DNA of 64,000 nucleotides from Notospermus geniculatus (Eukaryota > Nemertea > Pilidiophora > Heteronemertea > Lineidae), in contig NMRB01000821.1 in assembly GCA_002633025.1 (NCBI GenBank), positions 87,633 through 151,632 of the forward strand, given 5' to 3'. The notes under the pieces are model-generated. The model was not told where the DNA came from. It saw nothing but the letters and a program-made list of their open reading frames with translations, and ran no database searches. The position numbers and the translations under genes were made by a program. Below are positions 35,937 through 48,100 of this stretch, piece by piece; positions within the stretch are counted from its first letter, which is position 1, and the number at the start of each line of letters is the position of its first letter.

Positions 35937-36407
35937 TGATCTCCAGTCGTTGTGATGTGATCTCGAGTCGTAGCTAAGAAAGACGTTGGGCGGCGCTGCA
36001 GTCGTAAGGATGATCTGGAGTCGTAGCTGAGAAACATGTTGGTCGGCGCTGCGGTCGTCAGGATGATCTCGAGTCGCAGCTAACAAAGATCTCGAATCGT
36101 AGCTGAGAAAGACTTTGGTTGGCGCTGCAGTCGTCAGGATGATCTGTAGTCGTAGCTAAGAAAGACGTTGGACGGCGCTGTGGTCGTCAGGATGATCTCG
36201 AGTCGTTGCTAGAAAGATCTCGAGTCGTAGCTAAGAAAGACGTTGGGCGGCGCTGTGGTCGTCAGGATGATCTCGAGTCGTAGCTAAGAAAGATCTCGAG
36301 GCCTAGCTAAGAAAGAGGTCGGGCGGCGCTGCAGTCGTAAGGGTGATCTTGAGTCGTAGCTGAGAAAGACGTTGGGCGGCGCTGTGGTCGTCAGGGCGAT
36401 CTCATAT
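35937..36407. repeat. Minisatellite, about 53-base unit
   Basis: Units carry GATCTCGAGTCGTAGCTAAG, AAAGACGTTGGGCGGCGCTG and GTCGTCAGGAT. There are eight to ten units, some with an extra partial AAGATCTCGAGTCGTAGC. CTCGAG occurs in many units. Confidence 0.88.
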
Positions 36408-37192
36408 TTGTTAAAAATATGGTATAATCGAAAGTAGGGATGACACTGACGACCTTCCCAATCATGACAGCAAGCTGCGATACCTTGTAGGCCTACCTTG
36501 TGCCTTTGTAAGGGCAAGTAAGACCCCATCCAAGTGAATATGCAGCTTGAAATGGCCTCTTCCGTACTTTACAGGACCAATAATGATTTGCTTCGGTCCT
36601 GATGAAAAAATCAAATACAATACAATTACCTAGAGCCATCTGGGGCAGCCAATAGCAAATACTTTGTTTGCTTCAACGTTTACCCGCCAGTAAAGCAGAT
36701 GGATTTTATTCAAATGCAATAATGGTCGTAAATTCCCACTGCTACATTGATTCTGCAACCTCTTGTTACGAATATTGTTGTATGATTATTATAGATGGAA
36801 GCACTCTAACAATGTAAAAGTAATACATGTATAATAGAGAGGTTGAGTTTGACAGTACACATGTATTAAAGCCCTATTGGATGTATCCACGTAGGCCTGT
36901 GGCGATTCCCAATGTACATGTAGGCCTACAGCATTTATAAACACATACATATTAACCTACACCTAATACTAGGTTACTTGTTGGGCACCAGTTTCATTCT
37001 TTCGCTGGAAACTTGTATTTTGAGTATACGTCATATAATCTGGCTTCTTTAGCCGTGCAGACGGACCCCTACTCTGGAGCAGCATGTCGACTGATCCACG
37101 TGAGAGTTGGCTCCTTATGGACCACTCAACCATAGAATACTATGAATGATGGACAGCCATCTGTGTCATTGGTCTCTCCGTAAGCCGAAAAA

Positions 37193-37445
37193 AACCAATA
37201 GTTACCATTACCATTACCATTACCATTACCATTACCATTACGGTAACGGTAACTATTGGTTTCCTTTCGGCTACCGCCATCGTTTATATCGTTAGCATTA
37301 CCACTACTACCATTACCATTACCATTACCATTACCATTACCATTACCGCTATCGTTATTAATAGCATTACCACTACCACTACCATTTACCACTAGCACTA
37401 GCACTAGCACTAGCACTAGCACTAGCACTAGCACTAATACCACTA
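37193..37445. repeat. Simple repeats (TTACCA)n and (CTAGCA)n with a fold-back
   Basis: (TTACCA)n runs at about 37201-37240 and 37309-37350; (CTAGCA)n runs at 37391-37435. AACCAATAGTTACC at the left pairs with GGTAACTATTGGTT near 37262, so the first array sits in a hairpin. The long open frames on both strands here are produced by the repeats. Confidence 0.9.
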
Positions 37446-37694
37446 CTGTTACCGCTAGTGCCGCCATTGACATTATCTTTTCCATTACCTATCACCTGGC
37501 TGCACAGAATTTTTATGTGTGCTACAATGTATAATTTAAGGGGTGCATGGCAGTAGATGATCACACCGAGATGATCTACATATTGTAAAGGCCTGAACCC
37601 ACTCTCGCGTTTTTCCGCCGCGGTTTTATCACTGCCCGACAAATCCTTTGTTATTTTCTAGGTCCGCTGCCTTTTAACAAAGCATTTTCTGCCG

Positions 37695-37798
37695 GTGCGA
37701 ATTTCTAGCGATGCGACGCCGAAACCATAGTTTGTTTCTGCGGCGTTGATCATGGGCAAGGGATGCGGCACCGCACCGCTCGAAATTCGCGTGAATGG
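37695..37798. mobile_element. CGCGATTTTCG-family fold-back element (diverged)
   Basis: GGTGCGAATTTCTAGCG and CCGCTCGAAATTCGCGTGAA flank GGGCAAGGGATGCGGC. Related copies lie at 38178, 45658, 55057 and 55529. The left terminus is partly lost. Confidence 0.6.
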
Positions 37799-37930
37799 AT
37801 TCTTAGCCTTAGGTCACATATCCACTCCGGGGCCCGTACGGCGAGTAAAAACATTGTGGCCAATTTCTACGGTGCCCAATTTGATCCAGTCTAATTTCCG
37901 CTTATTGAGGCGATTTCGGCATAAAGATCT

Positions 37931-38052
37931 GGGTCCACATGTGCGTTTTACGCTGCGTTTATATGACGCGTCGCCCATTGTTTGGAGGCAGAGCGGCGGA
38001 AAATAACAAAAGATTTAACGCATCACGCAGCGTAAAACGCACATGTGGACAC
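37931..38052. mobile_element. Fold-back element
   Basis: GGTCCACATGTGCGTTTTAC and GCTGCGT at the left pair with ACGCAGCGTAAAACGCACAT and GTGGAC at the right. The element is nearly all hairpin. Confidence 0.75.
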
Positions 38053-38177
38053 AAGCCTTAATTCAACTTAGATCCGAGTTTCAGTCTCTAAAATCCACAG
38101 CAAGCCGCTGGTTGGGGAAAATCGTACGGGGCCCGGTGCATTTGTGACCTAGGCTTTACAGACATGAACTTTTTATC

Positions 38178-38281
38178 CATTCACGCAATTTCTAGCGGTG
38201 CGACACCGCAACCATTTTCTGTTTCCGCTGCGTTGGCCGTGGACAAAGGATGCGGCGTCGCACCGCTCGAAAATCGCGTGA
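38178..38281. mobile_element. CGCGATTTTCG-family fold-back element
   Basis: It begins CCATTCACGCAATTTCTAGC and ends CGCACCGCTCGAAAATCGCG. The central GTGGACAAAGGATGCG is shared with the copies at 45658 and 55057. Confidence 0.7.
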
Positions 38282-39042
38282 TGAAATGTACTCTTTTATA
38301 GTAACAAAGCAAACCTGTCACCTTTATGTGATCTAAGACTGAAACTGACAAAGCATGAAAAGAATTGACGTCAAAAAAATGCTGCATAATGGTAGCGATA
38401 AACAGAGACCATGACAACTGAATTTAATTTGCATTAGACAGAACAGTCAAAAATGAGGAAATCCCTTGACGGCAGTTCGAAACTCATTTGCTTTGTAAAA
38501 TACATGTAGATCCTGTTAAAGGCAAAAGCCATTTACAAAGTTGTAATTGAAATCTGAATTCGGTTTTCAAATAAGGGGGCGGAGGGGACACACAGCTGTC
38601 AAATGTTTCGTTCCAATTATCCAAATCACATTAGGGTCTATGTATCTGATGAAAATTATTAGTGAATAGAGATAAGAGACGAGTTTTATGGTGGTGAAAT
38701 TCTGGGCCAAAGTGAATACAATTGAGCCTTTAATTGGTTGTTTGAAGAAGGGAAACAGATGGGGAGGGAAACATGACATGAATTTTGCATTCCATAATGA
38801 GACAGGCCTATAAAATGAACTGTTGCAGATGCGTTGGCGAATGCGTGTATATAAAGTAGGCCCGTCATTGTCAAGTTAACCGGATTAATATTTAACATCC
38901 ATTGTTAACACACCAATAAAAGTAGGGCGAATTTGCATCTCGTGTTCGAAGCAGGTTTGGATACGGACGAAGTGTTTGCGCATATCGTTTTCTCTCCGCT
39001 CGATCTATTCACTGGGTTCGATATAACCGATAGAAGTCACTC

Positions 39043-39171
39043 ATGTCGGATCACTTCTTGATGAGAGCTGATGTAGTTCGAAGTCGAAGAGGCAACATGG
39101 ACGGTCAGCAGACTTTTCATGTGGTGCATTCAAGGGTACCAAAAGCGGATACGCCGTCCAGGAACGAGAAG
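39043..39171 (+). CDS. Channel exon 1 (as modelled)
   Basis: ATG at 39043 opens 43 codons ending SRNEK, followed by AAG|GTAGGC. Joining to the next exon gives SRNEKVTVKARLVF in frame. The start is not certain: AG dinucleotides at 39032-39036 lie in frame just upstream, so this may be an internal exon entered at phase 0 rather than the first coding exon. No signal peptide is seen. Confidence 0.65.
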
Positions 39172-42100
39172 GTAGGCCTAACCGTCGAGACAAATCTCCC
39201 TTTCCAGTTTTTTATTTTTTTTAAATAGCTTTTTATCTCCTGGACACGGCTACGGAGAGTTATTACTGGTTGCGTTGTTGTAGGTACATGTAAATGTATC
39301 ACTGTATTGACATGCACAACGGTAGCAGTTGTGAATTCGTAACTTGTCGACTCTCCTGGTTTCGTCTTCTATCCGTATGACTACAGCACGGTGAAAGGAT
39401 AAGAAACCAGTCTACATACGGTCAGCAAGCCCGGAGCCTTTGTGAATGACACAAAGAAATCACGCTGATCACCACAAGCAAGTTGAAACCTCGGCTTCGT
39501 CGTCGCCATTAGAATTGTAGGCGTTAGGCGTACATCTAGCTTTGGGGTGGGGTGAAGTGGGGCGGGGCCAGGGGAGGGGGAAGATTTTGTCCTACGTTCT
39601 TCTTGGAAAAGACGTTCTTGGCCAGTCGGGGAGAGGGGAGCAGCCACCGCCCTGTCGCCTTACGGTAGCTTTTTGGGTGTATGCCCTGGGGTGGGGTGGG
39701 ATGAGGGGTAGGGGGTAGGGACGTACTCTTTTGCCAAGATTTTGTCCTATATTCTTCTTGGAAAAGACGTTCTTGGTCAGTCGGGGAGAGGGGAGTAGCC
39801 CCTGCCCTGTCGCCTAACGGCCCTGACTACGACAGGGGTATAGTCGTTAAAGTCCTACATGAACCTTCTTTTCCAGCTTGTAAAATCATTTGGCACAGAA
39901 TTACAATGAAAGAGCTTTTTATTTCGTGAAAAAATCCAACCGGTTAGAAAGTTATGGTTGATTTTGTGAATGACTAAGCTAAAATCAGAATGGTGTGAAG
40001 ACTGCCTCATAAAGTGATGTCACACAAGGGAATTTGCATAATGAACATGTCATTTCCCTGATTAGAGCGGCCTAGTAACCAAATTAAGCAATGTATGTGA
40101 TGGGTAATTCAACAAAATGCAATTCTCATGCAGAAACCATGCATCCAGCGTAATCTGGGTGGGTCACATTGGAATGAATTTTTCCCTAGAATTATGTCAC
40201 GAATAAATTAGCATATTTACATTGTTGAAGTCGTTCACAGTACGGTTTTTAGCACAATGATTTTGACTGACAAAATCCTTGATATCTCGCTTACTACTAA
40301 ACATAATTTCATGAAACAAACAGTAAAATGCAGTTCTGTCTGAATGCTGTACAAAGCTCAAAAATAGTGAGAACTTATTTTTGCGACTTTTTAAAGTCCT
40401 GGATAGTGACAGCGTGTATGGTAGGCCTAAAGATCCCTAGAACCACTTGAGGTTGAAACATTTTGTGTCCTTCTCAAGGCGCTCCTCAAAAAAGAGGTAC
40501 ACCCCATGTAATCCTGATTTCATGGTAAAGATGCGGGTGAGCTCCAAATACAGGTGGATTTGTCAATCGCAGTCTCTTTTATTTTCCCAGGGCACGAACA
40601 CAGCTTCGCACACGAGGCGACTTGTAATCAAGGGGAAAATATTGCCCAGATTGTCTCATTCCCCGACTTTACAACACCATACTACATGTATCTAAACGTT
40701 CAATAACAGGATTTTAACATAACTACTGCTAAAATAATTTTTTACCCACTCGTCGTCGTCGACACCGAGTCTTGATTTTTGACAGCCATAAGCACAGTTT
40801 TAGTACTTGAAGTTTTGCTGTTGGTGTATCGATGGAATTGTATTCCTACATACTTTGCTCCTCTTCACTCTCTTCAAAGTATTTGGCGGCGTAATTCTTT
40901 CAGTTGGGATGGAATGGTATTCATGGGAATGTATTAAAAGTCCTCAACATAGGCTACATGTAGTAAGCAGAAAACAATGTTTATCGTGACTGGAGGGGGT
41001 CGAAAGTCATGGGTGTGATCACCAAGCTGAAAAAATAAGCCGTGTCACCTCCTTGTCTGTGCTTTCTTGGAACTGATCGAACAATCAACCAACCGAAAAC
41101 GGCCAATTTACATTTCAAGCTCGAAACACGCTGTTGCATAATGGGAGCGAGCCTAATGGGAAGTAACAATGAATTTGAAATCGACAACAATGGAAGGAAG
41201 AATGAATTTGAAATCGACAACAATGGAAGGAAGAATGAATTTGAAATCGACAACAATGGAAGGAAGAATGAATTTGAAATCGACAACAATGGAAGGAAGA
41301 ATGAATTTGAAATCGACAACAATGGAAGGAAGAATGAATTTGAAATCGACAACAATGGAAGGAAGAATGAATTTGAAATCGACAACAATGGAAGGAAGAG
41401 TGAATTTGAAATCGACAACAATGGAAGGAAGAATGAATTTGAAATCGACAACAACGGAAGGAAGAATGAATTTGAAATCGACAACAATGGGGGAGTCGCA
41501 TGGCTATAGATGGCCCGGTGATCAATGGGCGTGAGCAAAGATGAGCACACTTGGCTGACTCAGTACAATGCTCAAGACTGCGATGTCAAACGACGGTGGT
41601 TATGGACACTCAATATGAAATGTGTTGCAAAAATCGTGTTTGCTATGCAGTTCCATTTGTTGTCCAGCTTGGTGATCAAAGCCTTGAATCGTTGCCATGA
41701 ACTGCATGGCCACAGCAAACAAAGCGGTAGCTCAATTAACATCATGACGGCAACGTTGCCGCCGACCACAATAAGGCCACATAAAAAAATCTTTAGTTTG
41801 GCATCACCTCCCGCCTCAAAATTTCTTGCCTCCTCAAATGTTTTTTTATTTGTTTTTTCAATAGACTCTATCACTCCAATAGAGCGCAGCACCTGACGGG
41901 TCGCTGGCTAGGCCTACAGCGTCACGACGTCCCGTCCCCCATTCTGAACGCGGTGACGTCACTCGAAAAACCTCCACTTGTTTCAGCGATCATGACGTCG
42001 TCTCACGTCAAGATGTCGTGGAATGAGTACGGGACGTCGTGACGCTGTAGTACCCGTCAGGTGCTGCGCTCTTTTGGAGTGATATAGTCTATTGTTTCCT

Positions 42101-45100
42101 GCTTGTTTTACCATTTTACCTCAATGGGACCATGACTCGTATTTGTACCTTTTGAAATAAAAACCGTCTTTTTTCACTTCTTAATGAGGTTTGTTCCTAA
42201 GGGTTTGTATGGAAGTTGTTTGTATGGAAGCTGCAAAGCTTCAAAGCTCTCTTTCGATGATCACACATTTAAGTATGAAAAATAAAAATTAAAAAAAAAC
42301 CGTTAAAGCCGACCTATCAGCGCACAGGCTTGGCAATCACACGGCAAAAATAATAGACATGTTGAGGCGACCGTACAGAGGACAGTACACAATGAACAAC
42401 TACATGTACAATGTATTATACAGCTGGTGATAGTAGGCCTTCATAAAAAAATGTAGTATCAATGTACGTGCGTATGTATTATTCATTATTCATAGTGTTT
42501 AGAGTGTAAATTCCATGGCAGTTGATGGCTTTCTATACAATAGATAACCGGATCGCACAACATCAATTGATCAAACCATGGTTTTTCCTGTAAAAGAGTT
42601 ACGATCGAAATTCTGTACTATATTAGCTACTGGTTTTGCATGAATGGAGAATTTCAATACAAATTTATTCCATTAATTTTCCGAAAAAAGAGCTGGGAGT
42701 TAATACAGTAAACTGCAAAATATCAGCAACCATTTTTTTCTGTTTTTTTAGAATACTGCGCTCTTGCTTTGAATATCGCGAAGCGGTCTTATCTAGAGTT
42801 TACAGTACATGTACACGTACACGTACATGTACATGTATGTGCCACATGTACAGACCAATTCCACTACCGGTATCGTTCATTAAAGAACGCGAACCACACC
42901 CAAGAAACCTTTTGTTACAACCATTGATTTTTTCATCTCCTGTGAACAGCAGTTGTTGGTATCGTTTAATCACATAGTCTAATGAATTTTGGAACTTCCG
43001 CGTTTGTGATAACGTAACGCGGTAAAGATTATTAAGTGGGCAGCACACCGGTCGAGGTGAGGCTTTTGTTTGATATCGGGCGGTCATCGCTGGCGAGAAG
43101 ATCCACGCATCGCACCTGGCGTCAACACCTGATCTTGCTCAGTGGCGATCAGGGTAGGCAGCATAGAAACTCCGCCAGTGCTTCGACAGCCTATCGGTGT
43201 TAAAATGCATGGAAAAATGCACAGCACTATCGGCAGATGGGCTCCGCTAGCGCTAGCGGAGTTTCTTTGCGGCCACCCCAGATCACTTGCGATATCGCAT
43301 GGTGTGCTGTCCTGCTTGACTTTCTCCTGATTTGCAGGAGAGCAATATTCTTTGGTAAATTCAATCCTTTTCTATCACCTTTTGAATCCAAACGCCGAGG
43401 GGTTTGTTGATTTCAGCATATTTTACCCTTGTTGTTTAGAAATGCGAACCTTCAAGTACTGCCGAAGGGAAAACGAAAGGAAACAAAGTATAAAACAACA
43501 AAAGTAGGCACTGAAATCGTATTTGAATACAAGTCTTAAAGCAAATCGACGTAAATGCCGAGAGGTGAGAGTGGTTTTTTGATCGGATTTCGCCGACGGG
43601 GACGTTTTTTACGCAAGCGTTTCTTTCATGTTATGTGACAGGAATAAATCATGGCTTCTGTTCCAATCGTTGATGTACACCGATCGATTGTTCCTGGTGA
43701 AGCGGCATCGAGGGTATCAGAAACAGAGCGACAATTGAAAGAGAAATTCCAAAACTCTGGAAGCTGTCGCACAGATACGTGTTTATGCTGTTGTTGGCGA
43801 TAACACAGGCTTTAGACAGCTTATCATTGTGTATATCCTTTGATATGAAAAGGTTATTCAAAATATTGCGCGATGTATTTGAACTACATGTAGCCAAAAA
43901 GTAGATGCAAAATGACACGACGTTGTATTTCCTCCCGGTAAACCAGTGGGTTATGTCGAGGCCAACATCCCATTTGACTGTTGACATCATCGAAGAAGCA
44001 AATACATGTAATGTAGTCACCTTTGCTGATGTCAATTTAGCCTGCTCGAGGTAAACCTTCCGCTCACTCTGCGGTTGCCCAACATTCTGTCACCTCATCA
44101 TCTGCACATTATTACATGCTCTCGCGTCGTTGAAAATCGTTTTTTTGTGTGTGTTTAAAAAAAATATCCACGGACCCCACACTTCAGCGAGGCACGCCAC
44201 GCGAAGCCTGGAAAAGGCGCCGAACTCACTTTATATACACACTTTCCAATTCTACCACAGACGCCTTCTTTTAGAATCTGTTTTAAATGGCTCTTGCATA
44301 CATATTTAAAGAACATACTCTAACTTTTAACATTCTCAACCAACACTGTCCACAGTGACAGGAGCTCATTAGCATGTTACTTCACTCTCGATCAGCGGTC
44401 GAGAGTGAAATTGTTGCAGTTCTCAGCCTTTGCAATGTTTCTAATTATTCGTTGAAATACCACATCCTCCACACTTCGAACTCATGCATGAAGGTGGGAT
44501 GGGAATAGAACCCACACAGCCAGCGAGGACGTCGCTCTAGGCGGGATTGGGCTGTAAGGGTAGTGCACTGCCATCATCGTCCATAGGCCTACATTCCATC
44601 GATAAGGGTTCGATTCCCGATGTGGGAGCATGTGGATCAGAGTGGGCAACCGCTCTTCGTAATCTAATGTTTTTGTCAGATTCGGTTTCCTTCTACATTG
44701 CATTTACATGTACATCTGTCCGTCGATTTGATGAGTAGCGACAAGGGCAAATTCATACTTCCTTCCCGACCAGTAGGCGGAAAGGAAAATATTTTTCAAT
44801 CTCTATATTTTTTGCACAGCTGCAAGAGCTATACATTCAACACATCTGGCCTTGCTCCGTATTTTCTCTGGCGTACATGTACGATGACGTTCGTTACAAA
44901 TTCTACTCAACAAGAGTGAATCAGTGTTGAACACATTGTATCCGATGTTAAATACTTTATGTCAAAAAGCTTTTAGATTTGTAGCGAAATCAATCGACGT
45001 GAACATTGACCATGACGTGATGTGGAAACACCACGCGAGAGAGACTGCCAGCACTTTATTGTTATATCGATCGAATACGCGCGGATTCCGTGGCCGATAT

Positions 45101-48100
45101 GTTACACTCCCGACGTAGAATAGATAACGACTTCCATCGGAAGTTACAAAATTTTCAGGACGCCATACCCCGAACAGCAATGTTGCATCATTGACTTGTA
45201 TATCATCTTGGGGCAATGGGGCTTCCGAAAACCGGAAGTCGAGAGGAAATTTCGCGACTTTACAAAAATTTTTGGGCGCTTGTTGTGGAAGACGAGGTTC
45301 ATTCCTGATCATCGGCACTTCCGGTCCGTCTCAGGATTCACGGTACGCTGATTGAGATTTCCCTTGTAAAACTACATGTATGTTCGATATGATACATTTT
45401 TGTACTGTTGCATTCACGCGATTCAGTTAAAATTGGCCGAAGTCTCAAAAATGACGTCGCCTGCTTGTCGTGCTATTGTCGGAAGCCGGCGCGCGAACTT
45501 TTTTTCCTAACCAGTATATCCATTACGACCAACTTTTTTTCCTAATCTATATAGCAAAAGCTAATCCTAATCCTAATCTTAAACCTAATCCTAATACATG
45601 TACTACTCCCAAAACTAACCCTAACCCTAACCCTAACCCTACCCTTAGGCGGTCGGTCCATTCACGCGATTTTCGAGCGGCAGACGCTCGATAGCATTGT
45701 TTTTTTCCGCCACGTTGGTCGTGGACAAAGGATGCGACATCGCGCGGCACGAAAATCGCGTGAATGGATTCTTAGGCTTACACTTACCCATCTTGTCCAA
45801 ACAAGGCTATCGACTCCGTATGAACTCCGTCTTTAGCCTTGTCCGAATCGTGTCATCTTTTCCGTTAATGCATAAATTATTAATGAACCTAACCCCTACT
45901 TGACCCCGCCTCCGAGCAATCAGAACTTGCGAAACAAATCACCATTGGACACTTTCTTTGCTCTTCACGCTCGAATTTGTAACACGGATTTTGATTGGCG
46001 CGTCGATTTTCCTTCGCGCCCCGATGATTGGCTGAGGCTGTCACCACCTCAGAAACGGGAAATGTGGTGGATTCGAACCAGGCTAGATGACCGTCAGGAC
46101 AGATAGACTGGTGAGAACCAGATGACACTTACCCAACCATTAACCCTCCATTCACTTCGTAATGGATATACTGGTTAGGAATCTTAAAAAAATTCGCCGG
46201 CGCCACCGGTGGCGGTGATTGCATCATTCTCCTATTGGCCCGGTGTTGGAGAGTGTATGATTACACACAATGCATACGTGGATACCCTAGGAACGAGAGT
46301 TACTCTTCATGGGGCCAAGTTGATAAGCGGTAGTTCCACAAATGGCCGATAGAGGGCTCCCATACGAGGGTATGTTTAGCGCAGGATAGGGAACGGAATA
46401 CTTTGCCCCTTTAACAGTACAATATTGTATACGATAATAAGCTTTGTAGCAAACAGGATGCAATTTTCGACTATCGTCAGGAAAGCTGTTGACAAACCTG
46501 AAGTCGTCAACTCACATCTTCTACACTTTACGCAAAGAAGGGGTAGAATGTTTGGAAATAGAACCTCTACAAATGTCAGGGCTGGATTACTGGAACTGTT
46601 CCATATCACAATATAAGGCTGAATATCAGTAGGTGCGATGATGTAAACGTTTTGATGATGTAAACAATATTGAGCCGGAGGGCGAGCCATTTGGTAATGC
46701 CAAGGATTCAGTGGTGACTTTTACAATGGAAATTGTGGTCCGTTAATACGACGCAACCAGTTGCTGTTCACACAATGCTGAAAGACAGTCAGAGTGAAAT
46801 GCCAGGGTTGATTAATGAGAAATGCAAGTGCAGCATCACAGCAAAAGGCTGAAAATAAGCGAGTGCGATGAGGGAAGATTTTGATGATGAAAACAAGGTA
46901 CTGCAAACAAAGTACGAGAGGCCAAGTAGGCCCTATAGGCTACAATATGGAAATGTCAAGACAACATACTTACGGAAATATCGCGGCTGCTGCGGGAGGA
47001 AAACATGTTTACTAACATAATTACATATGATGTTAATCTTTAAGTGTTTTTTTACTGGGAACTGGCACTCTCAAAAGTTGCTTACCCTGTTTGTTACGGT
47101 AATAAATAACTAAGTTTATAAATAGAATTGAAAGTAACATAAAATTAACGCGAATGGACTTTGCTTAATTCAACGCTTCTGAAAATTGTTTACGCCATGC
47201 CGATTTGTTTACGCTTTCCAGATCACCTTTATAAAATGTAGTGATTCTTGGAAGAGAAAATGTTATCATCAGTCGAAAGAAGGCGGACCGATGGGAGGGG
47301 GGCGGACCCCTCTCTCGCCGTCTCAAATCTCGTCCACAACCTCGTCCCAACATATCTAGAGTAAAGAACATTAAGACATCCTAAGGATGACAAGGCCTAA
47401 TCCATCATATTGTCTAAACATCTCTTGTATATTTGTTTACTTCACAGGTGACAGTCAAAGCCCGCCTCGTATTTTTGAAAATCGGTGAAATCGACACCCT
47501 GAAAGAAAATTACGCTGCAGAAATATTCATTTACATAGTTTGGCGGGAACCCTCACTGGATGGGCGGACCTCAAAGGCGAGTATTGCGAGTATTTTGAAA
47601 AGTTCTATGTATCAGTAGGCGTGTTTTCAGAGTTAGGCCAACGAAAACCTGTTCGTGGTGCCAGCTGTTGTTTCAGGGGAGGAGATTGCTTTGGAAATAG
47701 TAGTCCCAAACCTGTTAAAGATAATGTATCACGACTTCATTGTTTACAATCAATGTTTGTAAACATGGATGTTTACATTATGTTATTTTGGACTTTTGGG
47801 ACATGCCAACCCACCAAAATGAATACTTTGGGAATCAACAGAATTTCTAGAGAGACATACCACCAACAAATAACTCATAAGACAAAGAAATCCTGGACAT
47901 AAACAAACAAAATGTAAATAGCCTAAACAATGATTTTCGTGGCCCGCGAAAAATACCGGCCTGTGATACATTTTCTTTAAACCGACAAGGATGGAGATTC
48001 GATTGACAGCAAAATCACTTGAATGGCCTTGATAACACCCTGCTATCGATCAGTTCAGAATATTTACTCTTATTAAATAAATTTTCATTGCAGGATGTGG

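Noticed and set aside
33251-36407. Possible CRISPR-like array
   Set aside because: Units are contiguous tandem repeats without unique spacers, in an intron-rich animal-type sequence.
37126-37642. Low-complexity frames on both strands
   Set aside because: They come from (TTACCA)n and (CTAGCA)n repeats.
41042-41550. 155- and 189-codon frames over the 33-base array
   Set aside because: All are produced by a tandem unit divisible by three; they have no domain, and several frames on both strands are open at once.
42800-43087. Minus-strand frame between the two hydrophobic frames in channel intron 1
   Set aside because: It runs into ACATGT simple repeat and shows no membrane span that would continue the neighbouring frames.
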